A DNA stretch of 64,000 nucleotides from Raphanus sativus. Lineage: Eukaryota > Streptophyta > Magnoliopsida > Brassicales > Brassicaceae. How positions within the stretch are numbered: the stretch's first letter is position 1; every line of letters begins with the position of its first letter. The position numbers were made by a program, and so were the translations under genes. The stretch is from contig NC_079518.1 of assembly GCF_000801105.2 (NCBI RefSeq), positions 13,710,106-13,774,105 of the forward strand, given 5' to 3'. Below are positions 1-13,964 of this stretch, in pieces. The notes beneath the pieces are model-generated. The model did no database searches. It had not been told where the DNA came from and saw only the letters and a list, made by a program, of their open reading frames with translations.

Positions 1-620
1 TTATGACATTGTGGTTATAGTTTTTAGTTATTCTCAAGATAAATATAAAGATAAATTATAAAAAATAATTAAAATATTTATTAAGATTAATTATTGAAAA
101 TAAAATATAACTAAACATAAATTACGGGAACCATGACAAATAAGCAAAAAAACTAAAATTATGGAGAGTATGAAAAGTAATCGGTTTGATATTACTAAAC
201 CAAAGATAATATAGACACACACACATATATATATATATATATTTTAATTTTACTTAAGTAAATATAATATAAATATGACATTGTGGTTAGAATTTTTTTG
301 TTATTCTCAAGATAATGACAAATATAAGCAAAATCACTAAAATATATATATTAAGATTAATAATTAATAAATATGACTAAACCTAAAATTACAGGAAACA
401 TGACAAATATAATATAAAAATTATATAATTTTTTAATTTTACTTAAATATATATATATAAATTTAAATATGACATTATGATTAGAATTTTTAAGTTATTC
501 TCAAAATAAAGATAATGATAAATTATAAGTAAATCATTAAAATATTTACTAAAATTAATAATTAAGAATAAAATATGAATAAACCTAAAATTATAGAAAA
601 CATGACAAATAAATAAAAAA
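1..620. repeat. Diverged tandem repeat, about three units
   Basis: A block beginning gacattgtggtta and continuing through ttattctcaagataa, aattaagaataaaatatga and aacctaaaattacagg to catgacaaataa occurs three times, starting near 3, 276 and 468. Units are about 190 to 270 bp and differ by substitutions and indels. It lies inside the putative Helitron and is probably its internal repeat. A (TA)n run lies at about 226-242. Confidence 0.6.
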
Positions 621-678
621 CCTAAAAATATGGAGAAGTTGACACATAAGCCAAATCACTTTTTAAATAAAGTATAGA
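1..678 (-). mobile_element. Helitron, 5' part only (runs off the window)
   Basis: The minus strand reads TCTATACTTTATTT starting at 678, preceded by an A. This is the usual 5' start of a Brassicaceae Helitron, and it is followed by GTGATTTGGC, close to the GTGATTTGCC subterminal motif of the Helitrons at 3493-4902 and 20210-20962. The element would extend leftwards past base 1, so its 3' hairpin is not visible. The body is very AT-rich and has no coding region that I trust. Confidence rests on the 5' end alone. Confidence 0.55.
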
Positions 679-1025
679 TTTGATTTTGGATAACAAAAGA
701 AAATTTAATTTGGAAACAGATTATAGTATTATTAGATTTCATCATTGTGGATCGGAAATATGTTTGATGAACTCTTCATTTTTTCCACGTACATCCGAAA
801 TATCAAGCTTGGTGGCAAATAACAATGACACCAGTGAATTATTATATTTCATCATTTCAACAAGTGTTGGGATAATAACGACGATACTGGAAAAATGCTG
901 GATAGTTTTTGATTCCAAGATTTGTTAACCAAGATCCAATTAGGTTTCACTCAGAAATTTTTGAAAAAACCTATTGCAGTCTCACTAAAAAACTGTTTAT
1001 TTTTTTGTTTCTTGGGATATCATAG

Positions 1026-1191
1026 GCTGAGAATGAGCAGATGTCTGATATAAGCAAGAAACTTAGGTTTTATGTTAGATGGTTCCAACAAGTAAGTGGA
1101 ATCTATGTATAAAAGAAAGAAAATCTGTGTTATTCTTTAGAATCTGCACAGAAAGATGCAGTGCACATCAATGAGTTATCTTCTACAATGG
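1026..1191 (+). pseudogene. Possible captured gene fragment (two exon-like blocks)
   Basis: Block 1026-1091 has an open frame reading like a charged coiled coil (AENEQMSDISKKLRFYV...) and ends at a perfect gtaagt donor. Block 1141-1191 follows a ttctttag acceptor and reads ESAQKDAVHINELSSTM. The intron-like spacer is only 49 bp. The fragment sits just before a Helitron 3' terminus at 1337, where captured exons are expected. I do not recognise the donor gene with certainty, and neither block has a start or stop of its own. Confidence 0.3.
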
Positions 1192-1308
1192 GTAATTACA
1201 TCACAAAACCTTTGAGGTTGGAGAAGAAAAAAACTAACCTAAGAGATTATAGACTAAACATACTAAAATACATAATTTGATGCTATGTCCGAATATTGAA
1301 GAGACAAT

Positions 1309-1337
1309 CCCGCAGCGTAGCGCGGGTAATTATCTAG
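1309..1337 (+). mobile_element. Helitron 3' terminus (hairpin plus CTAG)
   Basis: CCCGC and GCGGG pair around a short loop (1309-1326), followed 11 bases later by CTAG ending at 1337 and a host T. This is the canonical Helitron 3' end on the plus strand. I could not find its matching 5' TC end with confidence; it may lie left of the window or have been displaced by the minus-strand Helitron that ends at 678. Confidence 0.7.
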
Positions 1338-1461
1338 TATTTATAATTTCATAGAATTGTGAAAACTTTATTTGGGAACAAATTTTTTTCATAAACATCA
1401 TTTATTGAAAATGGAGTACTAATATATTGTCTTTTTTTGGCAACCTTCCTGTGCAACTTAC

Positions 1462-1725
1462 TACTCCATCTGTTTCATAATAAGTGTCACTCTGAACTCA
1501 TTTTCTTGTTATACAAAGAGTGTCACTTTACAATTCCAATGTAAATTATACTAACTTTCAGCTGAAAAGTAATTGCAAACTGCATTGATTTTATAAATAA
1601 TTTTATTTATCTAAAATACTATTGGTCAAAGAGGTATAATTAATTACAATTTACATATATTTCAACAACTTTCTTAATCTGTGTGAAAATATTACAACGA
1701 CACTCTTTAAGAAACGGAGGGAGTA
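1462..1725. mobile_element. Stowaway-type MITE
   Basis: The element (1464-1723, 260 bp) begins CTCCATCTGTTTC and ends GAAACGGAGGGAG, near-perfect terminal inverted repeats of the Stowaway (Tc1/mariner) type. It is flanked by a TA on both sides (1462-1463 and 1724-1725), the expected target duplication. The interior is AT-rich and non-coding. The motif AGTGTCACT occurs near the left end and GACACTCTT near the right end, extending the inverted-repeat character. Confidence 0.85.
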
Positions 1726-2773
1726 ATATATTGTGTAAGTGGAATCCCTTTAGTTCAGAGTTTGACAAAATATTATTTAATTCGTTTAAATTAAAAGTCT
1801 AGAATATAAAGTTGATTAAAAAATCTACTATACGAATCCCAGAAAATGTAATAGGCAAACTTACTGCAAATTTTAAGTCTGGTATAAATAATACTGTTTG
1901 TCGTAGTGCTGCAATGCATGTAAAGTTTGATAGTTCTCAAAGTTGAGAGATTTTTAAGTTAAGTAATTTTTTTTTAAAGTCAAGTAAATTTAACAGTTAT
2001 CGTATGAATTTTCATCAGATATTTAGTATTGACTCCCATTAATTGTTATTAACTATTTTAGAGTTTTAAAAATTTTTACTCGAAAATGTTTCCTTAGAAG
2101 GTAGTAATACATACAAATTTTACTAAAAATTTTCAAAAACATATTGGGAAAATAGTTTTTTTTAGTCCAAACTATAATAACTATGTCATATTAGGCTAAT
2201 TTCATATACTTTATGTCCTATTAGGCTAAAATTTTCAAAATGGCAATAATGCCTTTAATTTCAATTAAAAATTTGAAATTACAATTAACAAAAAATTGTA
2301 AAATATTAAAATATAATTTTAACTAAAATATTAAAAATCCAAAAAGAAGTTTTTAAAATCACATTTTTTCTAAATAGATTTTTTTAAATCATAATTTTTT
2401 TTCTTTTTTCTACATCCATCCTTTTTTAGATCACGTTTTTTTAAATCACGTTTTTCTTTTGAAAAATGTCAAATTAATAAAGATAAGAAAACTGAATATT
2501 TCCAAAATTCTCTTCCCATATTTTTCAGAACTGATTATCTTTATCTGTAGAATCAGTATTCTACTTTATATAGACTACATCAAATATATTTGAAATCGAT
2601 TTCTATTAGTTTTAGATCTATAGTAAATGTGTAAATTCTGATTTCTACATGCTTTAGATTTATAGTAATGGGTAGATTTTGATTTTTACAGATTTTAGAA
2701 CAATATGTTAAGAGTGGAATGTGTATTCCAAACATTTTTAGATTACTATTATTTACGTACAACATGTATTCTA
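1726..2773. other. AT-rich intergenic DNA, no gene seen
   Basis: About 1 kb with strong AT bias and scattered poly-T. The open frames here are short and have low-complexity translations. I see no coding signal, RNA gene or clear transposon terminus. Confidence 0.6.
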
Positions 2774-4928
2774 AAACTTAAGTTTACCCCCTAAAATAAA
2801 CTTTTAAATTCACCTCATTTTCCATGATTTGTAGATAATTAAATAAAAAGTTAAATTAAATATAAATAGTTAAAAAGAGATGCTAACTCCACAAGCTAAA
2901 CCCTAAACTTAAATTTTAAATTTTAAACCCAAATTCCAGACCTTAAATCTAAATTATTTACCCTAAACTTAAATCCTACACCCTAAACCCAAACCGTATA
3001 CCCTAAACCCAAATCGTATATCCTAAATCTAAACCCTATATCCTAAACCCAAATCCTATACCTTAAATCCAAATTCTATATCTTAAACCCAATTTTTATA
3101 CCCTATATACATGAATACTAGACCCTAAATCCCAATTGTAAACCCTAAACCTAGATGCTATAGGGTTTGAGTTTATGGTTTACGGTTTGGGTTTAGGATC
3201 TAGGATTTGGGTTTAGGGTATAGGATTTGAGTTTCGGATTTACTGTTTAGATTTATGGTCTAGGTTTTGGGTTTATGGTATACAGTTTCGGTTTATGATC
3301 TAGGATTTGAGTTAAAGGTGTAGAATTTGGGTTTAGAATTTAAAATTTAGGCTTTAGAGTTTAGCTTGCGGAGTTAGCGTTGCTAAAATTAACATATTTT
3401 TTTAAAGTTTTTTTAATTAATTTAATTTTTTATTTAATTATCTATATGGCAGTTTGATTGGTATTAGAAGGTGGAATGAATTTAAAAGCTTACTAGGTGT
3501 TTTCCTGCACCATGTGCAGTAAAAAAATTTTAAAATACTTTTTAATAGATAAATATAAATTATATTTAATTTTTTATTAATATTATAAATTTTCTTTTTT
3601 TATCAATATTTTAATATAAATTTGATTTAACTGAACATTAAAATCAAGATAAAAACAATTTTGTTTATCTTGAATTATATTTAAAAATGTGCATGTATAT
3701 ATTTAAAATTATAATCTTAGGTAGATTTTTATATCTCTTTTTTTAATTAAATATATTAAATAAATATGTAAAAATGCATAATTGTCAAAAATTTAAATTA
3801 AACAATATTTATAAATATGTAGATATATATAAGAAACTAATGATTTTACGATTTAATTTGATTTTATGATTTAATTTTTATAATTTTCTAAAAATATGTA
3901 TATATTTTTGAAATATTTTTAATTTAAATGATATTTCGAAATTTGAAATGCCATAATTGAATATATTTATTTTAATGATGATTTATGAGTTATTACCATA
4001 TTTTAAAAAGTCCAAAAATATAAATCAACAATAAATGTAATATATGAGTTATTACCATATTTTAAAAAGTTTACCAAAAATATAAATTAACATTAAATAT
4101 AATTTTCCATGTCATATTAATCTATAAGACATATCATCAATTTTAGTAGCCATATCACAATTATTAATCTAGGTGTTTTCTGCACCATGTGTAGTGATGA
4201 ATTTTTTAAAAGTTAAATTTTATATTTTAAAATGTAATTTATTAATATTATATATTTTATTATTTTGACCAATAATTAATATAAATATCATTAATTAAGC
4301 ATAAAATTAAGATAATTTTTTTATTTAAATTATATTTAAGAATGTATGTGTATATATATAAAGTTAAAATCTTGGATAAAAACATTATTTATTTCATTTG
4401 GTTAAATATATTAAATCAACTTGTACAAAATTACAAAAAATCATATAAAATTGTATAGTTATCAAAAATTAAAACTAAATAATATTTATATAATTTGTAA
4501 ATGTATAAAAGAAACTAATGATATTACGATTTTTTTTTAAATTCAGAAAATTTAGAAAATTTTAGATAATAAAAATTTTATAATTATAAAGTAAAATTAT
4601 ATAATATTTCGAAATTCAAAATTTCATATTTTAATATATTTATTTTAGTGATAATTTATGAGTTATTACCATATTCTACAAAGTTTACCAAAAATATAAA
4701 TCAATATTAAATGTAATATATGAGTTATTGTCATATTCTAAAAAAATTTCCAAAAATATAGTCAGCATTAAATGTAATTGTCCATGTCATATTTAACCAT
4801 ATGACATGTCATCAATCTTAATAGCCACGTCACAATTTTTTTTGTGAAAACGATTGTAGAGAAGACATGTGGCAAATCACTTCTCAAATATAGACTAGGG
4901 GATCCTAGGAGATGAACCTAAGTTTTAT
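2774..4928. mobile_element. Long-TIR foldback (MULE-type) element, interrupted by a Helitron
   Basis: The left arm (about 2774-3150) and right arm (about 3155-3492) are imperfect reverse complements. Both are full of degenerate ccctaaa / tttaggg motifs, share gctaactcc-caagctaaac and gataattaaataaaaa, and face each other near 3150. The right arm stops at gaatttaaaagctta (3492), where a Helitron begins, and its missing tip (taggagatgaacctaagtttta) resumes after the Helitron at 4904-4926. The tip matches the left end taaaacttaagtttaccccc. The same architecture occurs complete at 61490-62315. I did not find a convincing 9-bp duplication for this copy. Confidence 0.65.
3493..4902 (-). mobile_element. 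Composite Helitron with two tandem 3' ends
   Basis: On the minus strand the 5' end is TCCCCTAG at 4902, preceded by host A, and the 3' end is a CTGCAC-CAT-GTGCAG hairpin (3505-3519) followed by AACACCTAG ending at 3493 and a host T. That gives the A|T target expected for Helitrons. Inside, a second near-identical 3' end (hairpin at about 4180-4194, CTAG at 4169-4172) splits it into two related head-to-tail halves, 3493-4168 and 4169-4902. The 4169-4902 half is homologous to the solo Helitron at 20210-20962. No coding region was found. Confidence 0.75.
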
Positions 4929-5310
4929 TAGTCATAGTCAGCTTAATTTTTAATTTTCTGTGCAGATACTTTGAAACATTTTTGGATTGAATTTATAATC
5001 AAGATGATTGGGTGTTTCTTGTCTTTAATACTTAAGATTTGCCTAAAATTTGTTACATGTCTATCCACGGTAATATTTTTATGTGTTAATTAATTTTATA
5101 CCGTGTATCTTCTTAGTTATTAGCCTATCAAAATATATATTATAACTTCAAATTTATATTATGTTACAATGAATATCTTGACAACACATCTTTTTAGGTA
5201 ATGTTAATTAATTTATGTAGGGGCTTATTTATGAAATAGCTAAGATAAACTGTTGTACATTTTCACCCAAAAATTTGAATATGTAATTAGGCTCAATTAT
5301 CTTTTTCTTG
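4929..5310. other. Intergenic DNA upstream of RPL15
   Basis: AT-rich DNA with no gene or repeat that I can support. It precedes the GC-richer proximal promoter of the ribosomal protein gene. Confidence 0.55.
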
Positions 5311-5313
5311 TAA

Positions 5314-5370
5314 GGGCCCTGCGAAACTATGACTGTGCCGCGATGGCCCAATAAATAAATATAATGGGCC
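5314..5370 (+). promoter_or_regulatory. Site II / TCP-type promoter motifs of RPL15
   Basis: Three GGGCC-type boxes cluster 110 to 165 bp before the start codon: GGGCCC (5314-5319), TGGCCCA (5344-5350) and TGGGCC (5365-5370). Such site II elements (TGGGCY) are established TCP-bound activators in plant ribosomal protein and other growth-linked genes. That they drive this gene is inferred from position. Confidence 0.65.
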
Positions 5371-5479
5371 AGTCTGCAGGTGAATGGAAGCCCTAGCCAG
5401 CAGCCCCCATGGAATCATCTTGTATAAAAGCAGAAACCTAGATTCAAGAAACAAGTGACTGCGACGCCGGGAATCAGCA

Positions 5480-6729
<1,250 letters not shown>

Positions 6730-6959
6730 TCAACGTTATGTTTGGTTTTTTCTCGAGTGGTGTATCTTCTGTGTGGATTTATGTTTCAGAATTACATTGG
6801 GATGGAATACTTTTTTACATTTGGTTTCAATTTTTGAGTTCTTTGAATTTGACTATAAAGCTAAATTTCTCTTAGTTAGTACTTAATGTTGATTAATCGT
6901 ACCGTATCATTTATTAGTCCCCAAGTAAACTGGAATTTTTCTTAATGATAAGCTTCTGG

Positions 6960-9900
6960 TTAGAGCCTTCCTTCAACGAAGCTGTCCTTTAAATTCTGAA
7001 GAACTTGACGGATTGAGTCTTCGTTTTGTTTGGAGTATTTCAAGCATATCAACTTTTGAGCTACTTTGTAAATCCTATGCGTTTCATGGTGCTTCTCACA
7101 GTTCAGCTCTATTCTTTTTATTTCCTGCGTAACATTCATTATGAACACAAAACTCATCTTGACCAAATTTTTTTAAGCAGACTGGTTGATGAATTAAGTT
7201 TATGTACTTTCAATTTAGTAAGTTTCTGGGGGAAGAATACCTTGTTTGTGATCCTTGAGGTTATGGTCCTAGCTGTTTCGATCACTGTATTAGGCAGACC
7301 AGCCACTTCGGCTAACAGAAGGCCGTAGTGAGGAACATGTAAGGTTCCATCTCGAAGTTGAAACTGATCAGTAAATGTAACATATTTAGCAGCAGTAGGT
7401 AGCTAAAACACCGAACCCATGCGAGTGGAATGAAGTTAGAACCTTGAAGTCTAGGCGATTGTCTCTGATGTCTACGTAGAAGTGAAGAACCTTGACATTA
7501 GGGTAGATGGTTGCCAACTCCGCTAGGCTGTCCATATGGGTTGCAAATACTGTGTACCTGAAAGTTCATTTGCCATCAAATTTACATTTACATTTACTTG
7601 TCAAGTACCTTTCAGCGGTCTGAAAATGAGATTAAAACTCAGTTAAATGCTTACGCTTTGAGCGATAAGAGATGCTCGCAGCAGCTCCATGCCATTGCTA
7701 ACCCGTCTGAGGAAGAAGTAGCCCTCCCGAGTTCGTCCATGACTATCAAACTCCTACATTTTCAGGCGTTCACAGGATATGAAACCGAGTGGGAGGTTCT
7801 TCATTTGTGTCAATGCTTTCACAAATACTACCTGTTGGAGACATTCTGCATTATGAAAGCGGTCTCTCTCATCTCTGTCATAAACTGCACGACATTGAAA
7901 TGTAAAAATTGATATCTACAGGCTCTCAATATGATATAGAACCCGTTGGCATTCATCACCATGCTAAATCCTTGGAAACTATAATAATCATCTACCAGTG
8001 TGGGAGAATTTAGAGGTTTACCGTGCTTGAATTTGACTCAAGGTTATCCATAGTCCCCATTCTTGTGAATATGCGGTCCACCACACGCATAGTTGCAAAG
8101 CGAGCTGGGACATAGCAGCCAATCTGAGCAAGAATGACAACTAGACACACCTGTTGGAGATAGGTGCTTTTTCCGCTCCTTGGGATATGGAATGCAGATA
8201 CAGACGTGAGCCGATGAGAATGTTTTTGGACAATTGATCAGCAATTGAGAAAATAAAGCAAGAGCTCCCTTACATGTTTGGACCCATAACTACCAACATG
8301 TTGCTTGCTTCTGACATGAAGATACTATTAGGCTGCAAAGGGTAAAATCTGTGAGTTAAACATGCACGTTCACATGGCCAAAAGAGAAAGATTGTAAACG
8401 GCAGAACACATAATATGTGATTCCATAGATTTCATGGCCGCCAATGTTAGTGAGAAAAAGAATATCAGATACTATCTTCAAGATTTGCCACCAAGATCAT
8501 TTCTCAAGAATAAATCGAGGGATGATAGTATCATGAGAAATTGAACGAACAACTTACAACAAAGTCATTGTGTATGCTTTCTAGGATTGGATGCCTTCCA
8601 GCGTCAATTGCCAGTGGGCCACTATCTGCCAAACAGTATACAGACAAGTAAATTCCAAAGAAACGATTGATATCATTTCACTTAAGGTGCCGTGTATAAA
8701 AGATGTTGCACAATCTATTTCCTTTAATTTTTACTATGCTCAAGTATCATTCAATAATCCTTTAGAGCTAAGGAGCATATGAGGATATGATGGTAGGTTT
8801 TTGAGGAAAGATAGTGAGAGACAGACAGCTACCTGTTAGTTCTGGTCTCGAGTATCGATCAACTGGCTTTGTGGATATTGAATGAGCAAATGAATTAACA
8901 ATCATATCTAGGAGACATAAAACTTCTGCTAGGAGGGTGAGGGCAGAGACATCTTCCCTTATAGCATCCATAAGTGCTACATACATATAGTTATATTTCG
9001 TGTAATAGCCATAAACGAACTAAGCCTGATAGGACTGTAATAAATCGTGTTACAGCATATAGTTGTGAGCAATGTGCAGTTATCAACCTTCCAGGCATAT
9101 TTCCGTTCGAACGAAACACTCTCCAGCGGCAGACTTATTCCTGACATTCAACTGCACAATAGATCAATATACAATTGATTTTAATGAAACAATATGTCAG
9201 GTAGAATCTGGAATATAGCTTTTTATTGTGCAAGATAGGTGGGCTCATTCTTCTCATATCAAAAACATCCATGGTGTTCATGTCTTGCCGGACTAAAATT
9301 TTGAGAGGGGAGTTTTGTTCATTTATTATCATTTGCAGGAAATACTGGAACTGTATATAGATAGCTATAGTGTGAGCCTGAACTATATTACTTTCTGAAC
9401 AGCTAAAATGATTAAGCACCCAACAGAATCACACATGGAAACGACACATCTGAAATTGTGATGATTCAACTTACAGAGGCTAGTTCCAGACTTGAGCAAT
9501 GAATGTTTTTCCCATGTTTTACAACCTGAATTACATACCACGTTCAGGAAAAGTTAAGACAGGAAAACCATACATATAGACAGAACAGTGGAAGTGCGTT
9601 TTTGACCTGAGTAAATTTGCTTGGAAGTTTTCCCTGAACTTCCTTCTGCGAAATCCTAAAAAAGAAGCCCTGTCTGTTGTTGAATGGGAGTTTTAGATTT
9701 GGCAAGTTGAATTCCTCACGATACTTGCTGGCCAGATTATGTATCGCTGCCAGTGTTTACATGATTTTAGACTAGCAGAACAGATTTGTAAAAGAAAAAA
9801 AATCAGTGATGACACAAAGTGAAGCATATTGTTGATTCCACCTTCACTAGTATCACAGAAGGTTCTCCTTGCCATATCCAAAAATCCATCAATACCAGCT

Positions 9901-12319
9901 TTTAAAGCAAAACACTGCTGTGAGCGGGCAACAAAAGGAACTCGTGCATGAAGAACATCATCATCAATCACTTCCCCGACTCTGAAACAAAAATACGATA
10001 AAGAGTCTAGTTATTTCAAAACTCTAAACTTTAGTAACCTTATAAGTAGGAAACGGAAAGCTAGAAACGAAGCTCATAGTTAATGCCAACTGCTAGACCC
10101 ACTAGTGGCGTACCTTTTTCTGATGGAAGCATATTTATCATTTTCACACACAGTCTTGTAAATATTACTAAGGAGAAAACACTTTGCATCCTTTAGAGCC
10201 TGCATTGGACAGAGTGCGACTAAGGTCAGGAGTCGATCATAGACATAGTTGTCAAGTAAGATAACAAAATAAGAAAGAAAAAACACCATAGCAAGTAGAG
10301 GCAGAGCATCCAAGGCTGTCTTCAGTAAAATAATGCTAGAAATCATGTTTTGGCTCCTTCTGGTATTATCAAAACCTAGGACCGCTTCTGTGACTTTCTT
10401 TGGCTTGAAGCAGAAATGACAAAGAACACGATCTGAAAGTTGTGGGCGATAGAAATCTCTTGAAATTATGTGATTAAAAACCAAGCTTTTATTGGAGGCA
10501 ACTACAAGATTTCATGATATTCTCACTTTGCTTACCAGTCTCTTTTGGAAATTTACGTAAAACTTGTGAAAGCCCATAGAATAGTTGTTCATTGCTCATC
10601 AGCTCATCCTGCAATTAACATAATAGTAATTTTAAGAAGCTCTACAATGACTTAGCCCTGTATATCAACATCTCAACCCTTAACAGAAATCGAACGGTAT
10701 ATTTTAAGAAGCTCCGCAGAAAATATGACAACCAGATCAAAACAAGATACTAACCAAGCAGTCCAGGCGAGTGTTAATAGTTTCAATATCTTTCAGGGGC
10801 TGCAACAAATTGGCACGAAGAAGCCTAGTCCTAACCAACAAATCAGGCATGACATAGAATGACTAGTGAGTTAAATGAACAATGAAACATAAAAATCATG
10901 GAAGAACATTGCTATGAAGATTACAATTTGAATTCTGAAATACCAAACTCATATACAGTATTTTTGGCAAAGAGAAAGTAATAGTTAAAAAAGAAAGTGT
11001 TTCCAGATACCCGCCAACTGTTTTTGTTGTCTTTAACATCTGGAACAGACTCCTCTTCTTATTGTTAGTGCCCAAAAGAGCATTATGGAATGGATCAATG
11101 ATTTCCAGATTCTCAACACTACCATCAAACCAAGGAAACAATTAAGCAATTCTCTATTATTCAATGGACTTAGGAAGATAAATAATATCACAGTACTCAT
11201 ACCTAGTTGCATCGATATTCATGTGACTAAAGGATCCATTAAAGGTTACCTACACAGAGGCAGCACAATGAATAAAATGCCATCAGCAGAACCAAAGAAG
11301 AAACAGATGGATACCCAAAAACAAAAAGAAACAATGACTCATTTTGCAAGAAACTTTTAAATTACTTCATAATACACCTTATCTAAGCAGATAACTGAGA
11401 GCTGTATGAAAGAAAACACATACAGTGAGTGAGTGGTTCGTGACAATCACACCCTTTTCGGCCTCTATCCTGCTCATGACAAACCAAAACTCAGTATTTC
11501 AGAACCACAAAACTGATATGTACTGAAGCAAAAAAAACAGGATGTACACACCATTTGATTGTAGCTGCAGCAGCAGCTAGTGATAGATAATGCTGCTTAT
11601 AGTAAGTGTCTAAACCAAGAGCCAAAGGTTCCTCTGCAGCCAAGTTTTGTATTAGCACGGCACCCTGAAACACATAACCCAAAAATCGCATATCCATTTA
11701 GAAACGCATGACTAGAAAGATGTAGACTATAAGAGAGGTTCATGGATATCAACCTTGGTATCATCAAAACAGCCACGAGCAAACACAACCTGCAAGAAGC
11801 GAATATATTCACAGTACTTAACTGATTCTCATGTAACACACACATTCATCTTCCCATCAATGGCATAAACTCTCTCACCTTTCTAACGGTGCTATAACAT
11901 CTATCCACCAATTCAGAAACCCCAACCATGCCATCGGCTGCAAGTTTGTTGGGAGGAACAATAATCACACAAGGATCGTAGAAACGAAGCAGCGTCTTCG
12001 TGTTTTGGTATGAGCTGCTCGTCTCTATATACTGAGATAGATGCAGTGAAGCGGATCTTAAGTCAAACGCAGCCATTCCAACCTGATCCACAGAAATCCA
12101 CAATACAATCAAATCGATGCGAATAACAATCAATATCCTTCGATTCCAGGAAAAAAAGAAAAATCGATGCGCTATAGTGGAGAGACCCTAAGAGGACTCA
12201 AATCGAATCTTAAGTTCCGCCGAAATCGCGACGATGAGAGAAAACGTACGTACCTCTTTGGCTCTGTTCTCGATTAGTCCAGCGACGAAGCTCGATCTCT
12301 CTCCACCGTCGTCTTCCAT
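6960..12319 (-). CDS. MSH4: MutS homologue 4, meiotic crossover factor
   Basis: MSH4 pairs with MSH5 to stabilise recombination intermediates in meiotic nuclei and promote interfering (class I) crossovers. The start at 12319 gives [14 protein letters not shown]; exon 1 is 12254-12319 and exon 2 is 11879-12082 ([18 protein letters not shown]), and many more small exons run to the stop at 6960 (end ...DSFVEGRL). The Walker A motif GPNMSGKST is split by an intron near 8180-8270, followed by [19 protein letters not shown]. Walker B appears as [14 protein letters not shown] at about 7690-7745. The MutS clamp and lever parts read [16 protein letters not shown] and [18 protein letters not shown]. 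It lacks an N-terminal mismatch-binding domain, as expected for MSH4. I read about half of the exons in detail and saw no stop or frameshift. Not all boundaries were fixed, so the span is given as one interval. Length is consistent with the roughly 790-residue family norm. Confidence 0.93.
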
Positions 12320-12483
12320 TTTCGCTCCACGGATGCTAATTTGAAAGTCGAGCGATTGGTGCTAGAGTTTCCGATAATGAAGGCTAAAGCGCGCCACTGT
12401 GAATTTCAATCAAATCGGTTTGGACTTTAACCATGCCGGTTTTTATTTCGAAAACCGGTTAGGGAAAAGGTTTATGCAAATCA

Positions 12484-13553
12484 CTAGATTTTGACCCGCC
12501 CTTAAAAGGGCGGGTATATTTTTTGTTTGAAATTTATTTTTTGATATTTATTTTTTCTTTCTGATTATATATGTATTTTTTTCTAATCATATTTGTGTAT
12601 AAATTTTAATAAAAATATATTTTATTAAGTAATAGCAATTTAAAAATAGATCCAGTATATACACGTTTAAAGCTGGGTTGCAGGTCGAACTCGTCCGCTG
12701 ACCCGCTAACCTGCAGTTTTCAATTTTGTTTTGGTTAAAAATATGACATGTACAACCCGTAAACAAATAATTTGGTACACACGGATATATTTAAAGCTAT
12801 ATACTCAGTTTTCAGAATCTAGGGCGGGTAGATTTTTTAACCCGCCCTTTTAAATCAACTTTATTTATAGTGAAAATGTTAAATGTTGTGTGAATTAAAT
12901 TAAAAACCATGATGAATTTGTTTAATCTGTAATATATAATAGAATGAGAAAATTATGAAACAAAAAAGATAAATACTATAAACAGTGAAAATTGTATAAG
13001 AGCATACTTCCAAAGAGCGGGTATATTTTCTGTTTAATTTTTCTTTGAAAATTTTTATTCTGATATTTATGTTTTTTGTAATCATATACGTGCCTAATCT
13101 TATCTTAATTTAATATAATTTTTAGTAACTATAGTAAATATATCAAGTTGCATAATTACATACTTGTGTCATATGTATTTAAGAAATTATTTTTAAATTT
13201 TATTTTTAAAGTTTGTAACATATTATATTTTATATTAGTTACCTAACATATTTAGTCAAGAATATTAATACCCAAAAACCATACTCGGAGTCGAACGAAA
13301 ATCAATGTCACATACTATGTAAGACCTAACCTATATAGTCGAACGGTTCTTAAAATATAATATCCGAAAACAATATCAAACTTAACCCGCACCGAAAACC
13401 AAATATTTTTTGAAAATGTTTGAAAAACTTAGAATAAATGTAAATGGGTTAATATGATCACTAACTTTAAATAAAATCACATTTAATAAATATTAATTTA
13501 GTTAAAATCGTTAAACTAAATGAATTTATATGATCTTGATTTAATAAAATAGA
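12484..13553 (-). mobile_element. Helitron, complete, non-autonomous
   Basis: The 3' end on the left has a perfect 9-bp-stem hairpin, CCCGCCCTTAAAAGGGCGGG (12495-12514), then TCAAAATCTAG to 12484 and a host T on the minus strand. The 5' end is TCTATTTTATTAAATC, starting at 13553 and preceded by host A. The element is 1070 bp. Further CCCGCCC/GGGCGGG inverted motifs lie near 12822-12848, and a partial copy of the subterminal sequence (agcgggtatatttt) lies near 13016. No coding region was found. It begins 165 bp upstream of the MSH4 start codon. Confidence 0.72.
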
Positions 13554-13964
13554 TTAGTAGGTTAATAGTCAAAACAAAAGGAAAGAATAGTTATATATCT
13601 AAAGGTGAAGAGGAGTAATATATAACAATTGACACAGATGTTAAATTATTACATTTAGTTTAGTAGATATAACCATCGCATATGGTGTGAACTAAAAAGA
13701 AGGAAAAAAACAATATTCATCACGGTGAATATATGTTTGGGAGTATTAGGTCCCGAAAATTTTGGAACAAAAGTAGCGGTTACAAACTTATTCTATTAGA
13801 AAAGGTAGTTATTCTATAGTTATATAAATATGTCGTGTATAACTTTTTTTTTTTTAAATGGACACAACTAATATCAACTGGTCATACTGAAGAATTAATA
13901 GAATAAATATTAGGCATATAGGTGAAGAATAGTATCTAAAATTCAGATTGACTCAGTGACCTGC
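13554..13964. other. AT-rich intergenic DNA, nothing recognised
   Basis: No reading frame, RNA gene or transposon end could be supported in this stretch. Confidence 0.5.

Noticed and set aside
680..928. 82-codon open frame near the left edge
   Set aside because: Short, with a TTG start and no family resemblance I could defend. It lies between Helitron ends and is probably a chance frame or gene scrap.
2890..3360. Interstitial telomere array (ccctaaa / tttaggg)
   Set aside because: The motif is degenerate, mixed with other sequence and switches strand in the middle; it is the interior of a foldback element, not a telomere remnant.
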